The position numbers were made by a program, and so were the translations under genes. From positions 3,598,501-3,662,500 of the forward strand of contig JADJXR010000001.1 in assembly GCA_016710285.1 (NCBI GenBank): 64,000 nucleotides of DNA, written 5' to 3'. The DNA comes from Chlorobiota bacterium (GTDB taxonomy: Bacteria; Bacteroidota; Ignavibacteria; OLB7). Shown here one piece after another: positions 1 through 8,412 of the stretch. The stretch's first letter is position 1, and the number at the start of each line of letters is the position of its first letter. The notes under the pieces are model-generated. The model was not told where the DNA came from. It did not search any database and saw only the letters and a list, made by a program, of their open reading frames with translations.

Positions 1-619
1 TGGCCACCGCAGCCGCGTTGCTATCAATGGCGCGGGCAATTTTTACGTCGAACGATTCAAACTTGACGGAATCTGCCTGGCCCCACAGCACGGTGTAGGT
101 GCGGATTGTTTTGTCGTCGTCGGGCTGAAGGTTGATGCAGCCAAGCTGCGCTCCGTTCAGCTTGAAAAGGGGAGGGGGGATTCGGAATCGCTTCAGGCTG
201 TCCTCGTAGAAGATGCCGAACATCAGGTTGGGGTGCGCCTCGATCAATGCGGCCAACATTGCGTCGCCGTCGGGGGATTCGGGGCGTTCATCTTCCAGCA
301 AAAAATCAACGGCAACGATTGCGGGCTTTAAATCCAGCACTGCGGCAAGCCGGGTTGCAAGAAGTGCGCGGTCCACACGGTCGGTGCTGTCGAACAGCGT
401 GCGGTCGTAGGTCAGGACCCGGATGTTGGTGTCAATCGGAAGCTCGCCACGGGTTTGCAGCACCAGATCGGTGAAATTCTGGTCGTTCATCGCCACCTCG
501 ACCACGTCGAATTGTGGCAGGTCCTGGGAGTATTGGGAGAAGATGGCAACCCCCACCGCCGCCGCCAGAATCAGCCCCCAGCGGCGAGCATCCATCCGAA
601 ATGTTTGGCGCAGTGACAC
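1..619 (-). CDS. CHASE2-domain sensor protein, N-terminal part (runs off the window)
   Basis: A minus-strand reading frame is open from a GTG at 619 to the window edge, so only about 206 N-terminal residues are visible. A membrane segment (WGLILAAAVGVAIF) sits near residues 14-27. It is followed by a region resembling the extracytoplasmic CHASE2 sensor domain: IRVLTYDRTLFD, then RALLATRLAAVLDLKPAIVAVDF, then LGCINLQPDDDKTIRTY, which matches the family's 'G..N..PD.DG..R' signature. CHASE2 proteins normally continue into a second membrane region and an adenylate cyclase, kinase or GGDEF output domain, which is off the window. Start is uncertain: GTG at 619 or ATG at 595 (MDARRWG); neither has a clear Shine-Dalgarno. 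It lies 53 bases downstream of ribD on the same strand. Confidence 0.6.
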   Translation of the reverse strand, partial: MSLRQTFRMDARRWGLILAAAVGVAIFSQYSQDLPQFDVVEVAMNDQNFTDLVLQTRGELPIDTNIRVLTYDRTLFDSTDRVDRALLATRLAAVLDLKPAIVAVDFLLEDERPESPDGDAMLAALIEAHPNLMFGIFYEDSLKRFRIPPPLFKLNGAQLGCINLQPDDDKTIRTYTVLWGQADSVKFESFDVKIARAIDSNAAAVA

Positions 620-672
620 GGTTAATGGAGGTTGCTTGTGATTGATGTGTGCAGTGATTCCCGCAAGGCTCT

Positions 673-1800
673 TTACTTCAGATATGCCGTCAGCATCATA
701 TCCTCGCCAATCATCTCCGTTTTGTAGATGGTGAAGTGATAGGCTTGGTCCACGTGCTCCACCGCAAGCCCACGGAACGGGCTGATCCCATGCCCAAACA
801 TTTTTGGCGCGATAAACAAGTTCAGCTTATGGACCAACCCTTCTCGCATCAAGGATTCGGCAAGCTGTGCGCCCCCTTCCACCATCACCGAGGCGATTCC
901 GTGGTCGCCAAGCGTGGCAAAGACCTCGTTCAGATGCAATCCCTTTGTGGTTCGGTTCGCCCCATACACCGTCACGCCGGTGGCTTGCAGCAGCCGTGCT
1001 TTGTCGGTTTCCAGATGGTCAAGGTCGGTGAAGACGATGGTGTTCGTGCGGAACTCGTCGGTGAACATCTGCAAGGTGTCGGGAAGGTGAAGGTTCTCAT
1101 CCAACACCACGCGTTTGGGGTTGCGCCCGGCGATGTCGAAGCGAACGGTCAGCGAGGGGTTGTCGTGCAGTGCGGTTCCTGCGCCAATCATCACCGCATC
1201 GTTCATGGCGCGAAGCCGGTGGGTGTGTTCGCGTGCCAGCAGCCCGGTGATCCACTGCGATTCGCCGTTGGGGAGCGCGATAAATCCATCCAACGTCTGC
1301 GCAACTTTCAGGGTGATGAACGGGCTTCCCGTTTTTATGAAATGGATGTAGGCTTCGTTCAGCCGCTTTGCGTCGGCCTCGTGAACGCCCACCACAACCT
1401 CAATCCCTGCTTCGCGCAGTCGCTTGTTCCCTTGCCCGCTGACAATCGGGTTCGGGTCGCGCATGGCCACCACAACCCTGCGGATTCCCGAGGCGATAAT
1501 CGCTTCGGTGCAAGGTGGGGTTTTGCCGTGGTGGTTGCATGGTTCCAGCGTTACGTACAGGGTGGCGCTGCTAAGGTCGGTCCCTTCCGGGACGTTGCGC
1601 AGAACCACTACCTCGGCGTGCGGGCCGCCGTACTGTTCGTGCGCGCCTTCGGCAACGATTCTTCCGTTTGCGTCGGCAATCACCGCGCCCACCATTGGGT
1701 TTGGGCTAACAAGGCCTTGCCCCCGGGTGGCGATGGTCAATGCCCGCCGCATCATGGTGTCGTCGCGTTCTTCTATGTCAATCATGGTGTGTTGCATCAC
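673..1800 (-). CDS. ribD: Bifunctional riboflavin biosynthesis protein RibD (deaminase/reductase)
   Basis: This 375-residue protein has the usual RibD length and both catalytic halves. The N-terminal cytidine-deaminase-like domain carries the zinc site HAE (residues 61-63) and PCNHHGKTPPC (two Cys near 88 and 97). The C-terminal half has reductase features such as ITLKVAQTLDGFIA, GAGTALHDNPSLTVR and VMVEGGAQLAESL. RibD deaminates the GTP-cyclohydrolase II product and then reduces the ribosyl side chain, giving 5-amino-6-ribitylamino-uracil phosphate in the cytoplasm. The start could be the first Met or Met6 (1785). It follows a frameshifted lipoprotein gene by 12 bases, so the two were probably co-transcribed. 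No other riboflavin genes are present here. Confidence 0.95.
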   Translation of the reverse strand: MMQHTMIDIEERDDTMMRRALTIATRGQGLVSPNPMVGAVIADANGRIVAEGAHEQYGGPHAEVVVLRNVPEGTDLSSATLYVTLEPCNHHGKTPPCTEAIIASGIRRVVVAMRDPNPIVSGQGNKRLREAGIEVVVGVHEADAKRLNEAYIHFIKTGSPFITLKVAQTLDGFIALPNGESQWITGLLAREHTHRLRAMNDAVMIGAGTALHDNPSLTVRFDIAGRNPKRVVLDENLHLPDTLQMFTDEFRTNTIVFTDLDHLETDKARLLQATGVTVYGANRTTKGLHLNEVFATLGDHGIASVMVEGGAQLAESLMREGLVHKLNLFIAPKMFGHGISPFRGLAVEHVDQAYHFTIYKTEMIGEDMMLTAYLK

Positions 1801-1812
1801 GGTTGTTGTTGG

Positions 1813-2342
1813 TCAATCTTGCCGTCCGCTCCAGATAAATTCTTCGCGGAGGATGTATGGTTTTGGTTTTGCAGGAATGGTGACAATGGCGCGGTATCGC
1901 CCTTGCGGAAGCCTTCCGCCGGTAAGGGTGTTCTGGCCATCCCAGTACTCGCGGTAATCGGCAACCTCTCCAATCTGGAGCGGCTCAACTGCGCCAATCG
2001 CCTGCGTGAACATCTTTCCCGCCGACGATGACCAGAATTGCTCGCCAACCTCGTTCTCAATCTCAATCCGGACTTTTTCACCGCTGGGGAGATACTCCCC
2101 TTCGGGCGCGTTGCGGTCCGCTCCACCCGCACCAAAAATTCCAGCCCAACCGTGCGGGTGCGCACGTCAAGGGTGATGGCAAGGGGAGAAGATGTGGTGC
2201 GGTTGGCTTGCAGCGTGGTGTCGGGCGGAGTTGTGGTTTGCTGCGGCTTGCTGCATCCCGCGCCGCAGATCAGCGCGAGCGCTACTGCCGCAGCGCAGGA
2301 AGCTGCCCGATAGATAGTGAGTATGCTGGCTACGGTGTTCAT
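1813..2342 (-). pseudogene. Frameshifted lipoprotein with BsuPI-like domain
   Basis: From ATG at 2342 the frame encodes a lipoprotein signal (ALALICGAGC, Cys near residue 30), a Thr/Pro-rich linker and LAITLDVRTRTVGLEFLVRVE. Reading then degenerates. A second frame, offset by one base, picks up at about 2140-2100 with EYLPSGEKVRIEIENEVGEQ and runs through YREYWDGQNTLTGG and LPQGRYRAIVTI to the stop at 1813. The second part resembles the BsuPI (intracellular proteinase inhibitor) beta-sandwich, with its W-D-G and G-x-Y core. One missing base, perhaps in the T5 run or the following G/C-rich stretch, would restore a single ~176-residue protein. It could be a true pseudogene, a sequencing error or, less likely, programmed frameshifting. 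Confidence 0.6.
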
Positions 2343-2585
2343 CGCCGGAAAAATACGGTGGAACAAAGGAACGGAGAAAGGGGAGGGATGTAAGGAGAGA
2401 TATAGGAGGAAGTGGAGTCTATCCCGGGTGTGATAGGGAATCTCCTTGTTAAACCGCCGCAACGGCTTAACTGTTCTGTGGCGTTCCAAACTATTATCTA
2501 TCACGTACTTATCGCAACCGCGCAACCGCTGCACCCGTTGCTTCTTTGCGGAGAGAGTATCCAACCAGAAAACAGGAGAACAACC

Positions 2586-3278
2586 ATGAGGATTCAAGCA
2601 TTCCTTGCGCTGTCAATCATTGGTGCGGCGGCCATTGCCGGTTGCGGCCACACCAACAAGCTGACCAAACACAACATCAACGGGAAGACGGCCATCTACC
2701 GAACCTACACAACCGCATCGGCCGGAAGTTACGCCTACGTTGAAAGCCCCACCAAAAACAACACCGTGGTAGATATCCTGACCGCCATCGGCTCCGGAAT
2801 CGCCAGCGACCAGGGGAGGAAGAAGCTGCAAAAAGCGGTGAATGGCGACAGCATCGCCCAGGCCGTTGGGCGCGGTATCAGCGAAGCAACGGTGGATTAT
2901 TTACGGCTGCAACCGGTTGCCAGCATCGCCGATAATCCAGAGGTGATTGTGGAGACGGAGCTGACCCAGTTCAACATCGTTTCGGGGTCGTACGGCGTGG
3001 CGATCTACGTCCGCGGGAAGTCGCGGGTGATTGAGCGGCGAACCGGAATCATCGTTTGGGAGGACTCCGAATCGCACACCATCCCCCTTTCGGAAACTTG
3101 GGTTGCAGGGCTTGGTCCGCAGGTCGTCCGCTCCGGAGCCAGCATCTTCAACGCGGTGCAGTTGCTGAGTTTAAGCGAGGAGGAAATCCGCACCGTGGTG
3201 AATAGTGGCGCGGTGGTTGCCGGGCGGGAGATTGGCGAGACGCTTCGGGATGACATTTCCGATATGCACGAGGAGTGA
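2586..3278 (+). CDS. Hypothetical lipoprotein
   Basis: I chose the ATG at 2586 because AGGAG lies 8-9 bases upstream and because it begins a clean lipoprotein signal, MRIQAFLALSIIGAAAIAGC, with the lipobox Cys at residue 20. The open frame extends further upstream (to 2412) but that part looks non-coding. The mature ~211-residue protein has a mixed alpha/beta pattern, including a strand-rich stretch (VIVETELTQFNIVSG, VAIYVRGKSRVIER, GIIVWEDSESH) near the middle. I do not recognise a family. It is probably anchored in the outer or inner membrane. It is divergent from the frameshifted lipoprotein upstream. Confidence 0.75.
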   Translation: MRIQAFLALSIIGAAAIAGCGHTNKLTKHNINGKTAIYRTYTTASAGSYAYVESPTKNNTVVDILTAIGSGIASDQGRKKLQKAVNGDSIAQAVGRGISEATVDYLRLQPVASIADNPEVIVETELTQFNIVSGSYGVAIYVRGKSRVIERRTGIIVWEDSESHTIPLSETWVAGLGPQVVRSGASIFNAVQLLSLSEEEIRTVVNSGAVVAGREIGETLRDDISDMHEE

Positions 3279-3406
3279 TCGCCTATCGGCCCCCGCCGGA
3301 AGTGAGCAGAAATGAACAATGGCATTGTTGAACACAAGGCTTGCGCAACCGCATTCCATTGTGCCAACGATGCCATTGGCTATTTGTGGGGGATTTGGAA
3401 ATCAGG

Positions 3407-6400
3407 TTATCTGGAAATCATCACCGGAACCACGCTCCGCTGCGTTCCCAGCCGAAGCTCAAGGAAGTAGAAACCGGAACCAACGGTGCTGAATGTGAGT
3501 GTGGTTTCCATTTCTTCTCCGGTTCCTTCCGGCAGCGGCAAGGTTCCCACCTCGCGCCCGGTGGGGTCAAGGATCACGGCCACGGGCTGGGTTCCTTTCG
3601 GCGCGGTAAAACGCAAGGTTGCTTCGCTGGAAAGGGGGGAGGGGAACAATTCTTTGATTGCCGCGGGCCTTCCGAACAGCCCGGCTTGGTCAATCTGGCA
3701 TCCATCAAGAAAAACTTTCCCGGGCATGGTGGTCAGCGTCGCGCCCGATGCCAGCAGGGTGCATTCTTCAACCGCAATTTCATTCTCCGGTTTCCCTGTC
3801 ACCAAGCCCTCCATCGTCAGCCGCGCAAGCTCAACATTGGCAAGTGCGGAAGGATCGGTGGAGGTGATTTCCACCACCCCTGCCGAAAGCCGTTTCCATG
3901 AAATGCCCCGCCCGGTGACCTCGTGCAGAAGCAATGCCGTGGGATTGAATCGGATGCGCGCAGCGAATCCCCCGGAAGCGGCCGCCGTGCCGGGGAAGGC
4001 GGAGGTGTACAGCCGGAGATCGAACCGTTCGTTCACCTTCCGGTACGCGCTGTCCAGATAGATCACGGGGGGCACGCCACCGCTTCCGGTGATCGTCACC
4101 GGAATGCTTCCGCCATTCTTCAGCAAGAACAACCCTTCGGCCTGGTAGCCCCGGATTGCTTCCGGGAGGAAGGTGACGGAGTAGAATTCCGTTCCCGACG
4201 GTGCGACCGTTGCCGGAAAATTCCCCGCCACTGTGAACGCCGTGCTATCCCCCCCAATCCAACGGAAGCGGAGCACTTCCGTGGCGTTGGTGGTTCGGTT
4301 CTTGACCGCCAGCGCGTTGTTGGCCGCCAGCGGTGTCCCTTGCATCACCGTGCCAAGCTCAAGCCGGATGGGGTCCGCACCGATGCCGCTTGTGGTTCCT
4401 TCGCCACGCAGCTGGATGCGGGTTGTTCCGGCAACTCCATCCACCAGCAACTCACCCTGATACGCTTGGGCCGCCACGGGGGCGAACGTTGTGGAAATCC
4501 AGAGTGTGTCGGCGGCCATTCCGCGCAGTTGCTGGGCTGCCGCCGGAAGCTGGGCCGCAAAAACGTTGTCGGGATTTTGGGCGAACGCAACGGAGTTGAT
4601 CGTTTCCGTTGCTTCCCCCACGTTCGTGATTCCAATCCGAACCGGCTGGCTGTTGGTGGCAATCTGCACCGCGCCGAACTCCGCCGGGGCGTTAATAAGC
4701 TGAAGCTGCGCCGGGCGGGGAACCGAACGCCCGGCAATCGGAATCCGAATCGGATCCCCCTCGGAAAGGGTGATCACAACACCAGCGGAAAAACTCCCAA
4801 CGCTGTTCGGCGCGAACGTCAGGCTGTAGGTGGTTTGGCTCCCTTGCGTCAGTTTCACATCGGTCGCGCCTTGCAGGGTGAACACGCCGGCAGTGTCCCC
4901 TTCAATCGTTGCTTCGGTGACGGCAATCGTCGCGCTTCCGGTGTTGGTCAGGATGATGGTGTTGGCGGCAGTGATGGAGCTTCCGTTGGTGATCTCCCCA
5001 AAGTCAATGATGGAGGGGCTGACGGTTAGGTCACGGACCTCACCGGTTCCCTGAATTGGCTGCACAGCCGTTGCCCCCGACTCTGCCGTTGCCCTGATGC
5101 TTGCCGTGCGCAATCCCCCAGCCGATGGAGTGAACCGGACATCAGCCCAAAGGGTGTCGGCCACGGGGTGCAACGTTGCTGGAAGGTTCAGCGGAAGGAT
5201 GGTGAAATCGCTGGGTGCGGCTCCCTCCATTTCCACTGTTGTGATCTTCTCCTGTGTGTTCCCGCGGTTCACCAACCCAACGCGGATTGTCAGCGAGGAA
5301 TCCACGCGAACGTTGCCGTAATCGGTGGTGGTTGGGACCCAAACAATCGAGTGGTTTGCCGCCGCCCCTTTCCCCCGAAGCTCCACACGGATGCGGTTGT
5401 TGTTGGGAAGGAGGAAGTGCGCCCGCGCAAAGCAATCGCCCGGGCGGGTTGGCGCAAATTTCACGCCGAAGCGGTGGGTTGGGTTCAGCAGTGTGAAGTC
5501 GGCGGGAAGATTGCCAATCACCGCAAACATTGCCGAATCGGGGCCATCAATCCGGACCCGCACAATGCTTGCCGGCGGTGGTTGCAGCTTGCTGATAAGG
5601 ATCGTGTCGGCAAGGGTAATCGAGTCGCCAACGGTCACCAATCCGGCATCAACCAGAAGTGGGCGGATCGCAAAACCATCATCCTTGCCATTGGCTTGAA
5701 GCGGGATGGTGATCCGGTCGCCATCGGCGGTTGTTAGCCGAAGCAGCGCGTACCGTGCCCCCGTAGCGGTTGGCGCGCACTCCACCCGAATCACGCGGGC
5801 TTGGTCCATTCCCCGGTTCAAACGAAAGGGGAGCGGGGGAGCAACGAACCGGAAATCTGCAGCGTTGTTCCCAATCATTTCGATGCTGGTGAAGTCTTTA
5901 TCGCTGGAACCAAGCACCGCAATGGCAACTTCCTGCTCGGGGCTGATTGCTCCAACCGAAACATCACGGAAGTCAACGGCCTCGGGGCGGATCACGTATT
6001 TGGTTCGCACAACCACAACATCAATCAGGACCTCACCCCTTCGCCACTTGTCCCCTTTGTTGAACGTGAGATGGGTCCGAAGAATCCTGCTTGGAGGGTC
6101 GCCATTAATACTTTTGGGGACAACGCCAATCAGGATAGTGTCGAAGCCATTGGGGGGAATCGTGCGGGGGATTACGCCGGCGCGGGCAAGGAAAAATTCG
6201 CTGGCGTTGTCCCCCTCAATCTCCATTTGGTTGATCGTAAAGGGAAAGCAGTTGGAGGTGTTCCGCAGCACCAGTTGCCGGAAGCTGGTGTCCGCCAGTG
6301 CCACCGTATCCAGCGTTGCCCTGGGCGGTCCGGGGCTGCCCTGCACCCTGGGGTACGGCTCCATCCAAGGACCAAATTGCGCTTGGCCCACCAGCTGAAC

Positions 6401-6808
6401 CTCGAACCTCCGTTGCTCCACCCCGCGAACCGACCATTGGATAGTGAGTTTATCAACATACTTCCCGGGGAATCGTGGGGTGAATTTCACCTCAATCTCG
6501 GTTGATGTTCCCGGGCCAAAGCTGCGGACGCTTTGGAAGGCGCGGAAGTTCCCTTGCTTCTCGGTGAAGATTCCATCAATGCGGATTGAGTCGGTCAGTG
6601 ACCGGTTGGAGAGAAGCACGGTTTTGGTGATGGTGTCTTTCCCTGCTTCGATGCAATCGGTGAAGTCCAAGCGTTCGGGGAAGATGGTAAGCTGGGCAAC
6701 GCCGGTTGCCGGCCCCATCAGGGCCAAAAGGAGAAAGATCGGCAGAGCCATCAAGCTCCGCAGAAGGAAGTTCCGCCCGATGATGTTTGGCATGGTCATG
6801 GTTGGCAT
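3407..6808 (-). CDS. Exported choice-of-anchor-D (HYDIN/ASPM-like) repeat protein with T9SS C-terminal sorting domain
   Basis: A signal peptide (FLLRSLMALPIFLLLALMG ... GVAQ) is followed by about eight Ig-like units of the ASH/'choice-of-anchor D' type. These are recognisable by repeated phrases such as VALADTSFRQLVLRNTSN, LTVSPSIIDFGEITNGSS and IPIQANGKDDG-like strands ending in 'LTFAP'/'VKFTP'. The last ~90 residues (IKELFPSPLSSEATLRF ... GFYFLELRLGTQRSVVPVMI) match a T9SS type A sorting domain, which is cleaved during secretion across the outer membrane. The start is unclear: the frame opens at 6844, while Met at 6808, 6799 or 6793 all precede the signal peptide. The gene is divergent from the sigma-factor gene and likely encodes a surface or secreted adhesin-like scaffold; the ligand is unknown. 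Confidence 0.8.
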   Translation of the reverse strand: MPTMTMPNIIGRNFLLRSLMALPIFLLLALMGPATGVAQLTIFPERLDFTDCIEAGKDTITKTVLLSNRSLTDSIRIDGIFTEKQGNFRAFQSVRSFGPGTSTEIEVKFTPRFPGKYVDKLTIQWSVRGVEQRRFEVQLVGQAQFGPWMEPYPRVQGSPGPPRATLDTVALADTSFRQLVLRNTSNCFPFTINQMEIEGDNASEFFLARAGVIPRTIPPNGFDTILIGVVPKSINGDPPSRILRTHLTFNKGDKWRRGEVLIDVVVVRTKYVIRPEAVDFRDVSVGAISPEQEVAIAVLGSSDKDFTSIEMIGNNAADFRFVAPPLPFRLNRGMDQARVIRVECAPTATGARYALLRLTTADGDRITIPLQANGKDDGFAIRPLLVDAGLVTVGDSITLADTILISKLQPPPASIVRVRIDGPDSAMFAVIGNLPADFTLLNPTHRFGVKFAPTRPGDCFARAHFLLPNNNRIRVELRGKGAAANHSIVWVPTTTDYGNVRVDSSLTIRVGLVNRGNTQEKITTVEMEGAAPSDFTILPLNLPATLHPVADTLWADVRFTPSAGGLRTASIRATAESGATAVQPIQGTGEVRDLTVSPSIIDFGEITNGSSITAANTIILTNTGSATIAVTEATIEGDTAGVFTLQGATDVKLTQGSQTTYSLTFAPNSVGSFSAGVVITLSEGDPIRIPIAGRSVPRPAQLQLINAPAEFGAVQIATNSQPVRIGITNVGEATETINSVAFAQNPDNVFAAQLPAAAQQLRGMAADTLWISTTFAPVAAQAYQGELLVDGVAGTTRIQLRGEGTTSGIGADPIRLELGTVMQGTPLAANNALAVKNRTTNATEVLRFRWIGGDSTAFTVAGNFPATVAPSGTEFYSVTFLPEAIRGYQAEGLFLLKNGGSIPVTITGSGGVPPVIYLDSAYRKVNERFDLRLYTSAFPGTAAASGGFAARIRFNPTALLLHEVTGRGISWKRLSAGVVEITSTDPSALANVELARLTMEGLVTGKPENEIAVEECTLLASGATLTTMPGKVFLDGCQIDQAGLFGRPAAIKELFPSPLSSEATLRFTAPKGTQPVAVILDPTGREVGTLPLPEGTGEEMETTLTFSTVGSGFYFLELRLGTQRSVVPVMISR

Positions 6809-6935
6809 ATGCTGCGTACCGATCACGTTGCAATAGAAGAGCATTCTTCACCACATAAAGTAACGGCAAAAATTGTGTGGCAGAAATTTTTTTACCCGTG
6901 TTACCTTTCTTGGAAGCATCGGATCAACCCCAGTG

Positions 6936-7547
6936 ATGACCCGCACAACCGCGATACCAGCCAATGTTTCGGAAAACGAAATCTTCCAGCAGTTCCTGGA
7001 TGGTGACGACCAAGCGTTCGTCCAACTGTTTGAACGCTATGACCGCCGGCTGCGGCTGTACTGCGTAAAAATCGTGGGGGACCAACAGGTAAGCGAGGAT
7101 TTAGTTCAGGAGTTGTGGGAGCGGGTGATAAAAATGCGGCGCGAACCGGTCCAGATTAACGAGCCGGGGAAGTATTTCATGACAATGGCCCGCAACCTTT
7201 GCCTGAAATATGTGCAACGCACCCGCCGGCACACTTCGCTGGATGACCTTCTGGAATCGGAGCATCCAGCCGCCGAGCATCACGAGCAGTCGCACCTTGA
7301 GGAGCTTGTGGCGATGTACGTCCCCAAGCTGCCGATTGACCAACGGGAGGTCCTGGTGCTGCACCATTACATGGGATACCCTTACGAGGAGATTGCCACG
7401 ATGCGAGGGGAGACGCTTGGTTCGGTGAAAATGCGGGCAATGCGGGCGCGCGTCCGGTTGGGCCGCATGATTTCAGCAATGATTGACATCAGCAAGGAGG
7501 AGGAGCGACCCGCCTCTGGCGATATACTTGGAGAGAATGAACGATGA
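6936..7547 (+). CDS. ECF-type RNA polymerase sigma factor
   Basis: The ~203-residue product has sigma region 2 (FLDGDDQAFVQLFERYDRR ... EDLVQELWERVIKM) and region 4 with a helix-turn-helix (LPIDQREVLVLHHYMGYPYE then TLGSVKMRAMRARVRLGRMI), the layout of group-4 (ECF) sigma-70 factors. The open frame begins earlier (6873), but Met at 6936 (MTRTTAIPANVSENEIFQQF) is the more natural start. Its stop overlaps the next gene's ATG in an ATGA arrangement, so translation of the two is coupled. It likely directs a small envelope or stress regulon under control of the neighbouring protein. Confidence 0.9.
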   Translation: MTRTTAIPANVSENEIFQQFLDGDDQAFVQLFERYDRRLRLYCVKIVGDQQVSEDLVQELWERVIKMRREPVQINEPGKYFMTMARNLCLKYVQRTRRHTSLDDLLESEHPAAEHHEQSHLEELVAMYVPKLPIDQREVLVLHHYMGYPYEEIATMRGETLGSVKMRAMRARVRLGRMISAMIDISKEEERPASGDILGENER

Positions 7548-8248
7548 CACAGAATGAACGCGAGTTGCTTGTTGAGAAGTATCTATCCGGCGGCATGAAT
7601 GCTGCCGAGGAGAGCGATTTCTTCATCAACGTGGCACTTGATACCAACTTACGGCAGGACCTTCGGGCGCAGCAGATGCTGCACCGGGCTTTTGCTTCCG
7701 ATATTCGTGCTGCCGTCCCGCAGCAGGCTTCCTACCGGTCCAACATCATGGCACTGCTTGCCTCCACACAGGTGATTGGCGGGGCAGGGATCGGTGCCGG
7801 CGCGGGGGCATCGGGCGCGGCTTCCGGTTCCGGCGCGGCTGGCGCAGGGGCTGCCGCCACGGTTGGCACGGTTGCAACCGGGTCCCTGCTGACAAAAGTG
7901 ATTCTTGGAACCGCCGTTGGGCTATCCCTTGCCGGTGGAACCCTGTACGTGACCGGGCAGTTCGGCAACAGCAACCAAGCTGAAACCCCGAACGCCGCCC
8001 CAGTTCAACATCACCTTGAAACGATTCCGCCGCAGTTGCAGCCGCCAACGTTGCAGCCATCAGCGTTGGAACAGCCAACGCCGCCGGCCCAGCCGCAAGC
8101 AGCATCCAAGCCAACAAAGCGGACCGCGCCCCCTGCCAGCCAGGCAAAACAAGCGGGGAATTCTGAAGAAACGGTGAGTGGTGACCAGGTTGTGACGGTC
8201 GGACCGGCAACAACCACCAAGCAAGGGAGTGCGACCCTGAATAAATAG
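7544..8248 (+). CDS. Probable membrane anti-sigma factor partner
   Basis: The start codon overlaps the sigma factor stop (ATGA). The 234-residue protein has a short charged N-terminal domain (MTQNERELLVEKYLSGGMNAAEESDFFINVALDT), a Gly/Ala-rich stretch around residues 80-105, one membrane helix (LLTKVILGTAVGLSLAGGTL, about 118-137) and a Pro/Gln/Thr-rich C-terminal tail outside the membrane. This order is that of an anti-sigma factor, but I see no zinc-binding HxxxCxxC motif of the ZAS type. Assignment rests on topology and gene coupling. A hairpin terminator follows 38 bases after the stop. Confidence 0.6.
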   Translation: MTQNERELLVEKYLSGGMNAAEESDFFINVALDTNLRQDLRAQQMLHRAFASDIRAAVPQQASYRSNIMALLASTQVIGGAGIGAGAGASGAASGSGAAGAGAAATVGTVATGSLLTKVILGTAVGLSLAGGTLYVTGQFGNSNQAETPNAAPVQHHLETIPPQLQPPTLQPSALEQPTPPAQPQAASKPTKRTAPPASQAKQAGNSEETVSGDQVVTVGPATTTKQGSATLNK

Positions 8249-8286
8249 CATTGTTCTCCGGTGTATCACCTCAGCGATACATCGTT

Positions 8287-8330
8287 ACGCGCCGAACGGG
8301 TTGACGTGTCCCGTTCGGCGCGTTAGTTTG
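8287..8330 (+). terminator. Hairpin terminator after the sigma/anti-sigma operon
   Basis: A perfect 14-bp stem pairs 8287-8300 (ACGCGCCGAACGGG) with 8310-8323 around a 9-base loop. It is followed by a weak T-containing tail rather than a clean T run. It separates the sigma operon from the methionine synthase gene, so termination is inferred from the strength and place of the stem. Confidence 0.65.
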
Positions 8331-8412
8331 TGGGGACTGTGCTTCGGCAACGTGATTCAGCAACGTGCTTTGGAAGTGGCACAGCAACGGAAAAGAAACA
8401 GGGAAGGAAACC

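Noticed and set aside
736..2031. Long plus-strand open frame over ribD
   Set aside because: It is the complement of ribD and the lipoprotein; no domain, and His/Cys/Gly-rich composition typical of an antisense frame in GC-rich DNA.
3341..5737. Plus-strand frames of up to 368 residues over the large minus-strand exported protein
   Set aside because: Complement of a well-supported gene with signal peptide and sorting domain.
8249..8412. SAM or cobalamin riboswitch before the methionine synthase
   Set aside because: Only a simple 14-bp terminator stem is present; none of the conserved riboswitch boxes can be found.
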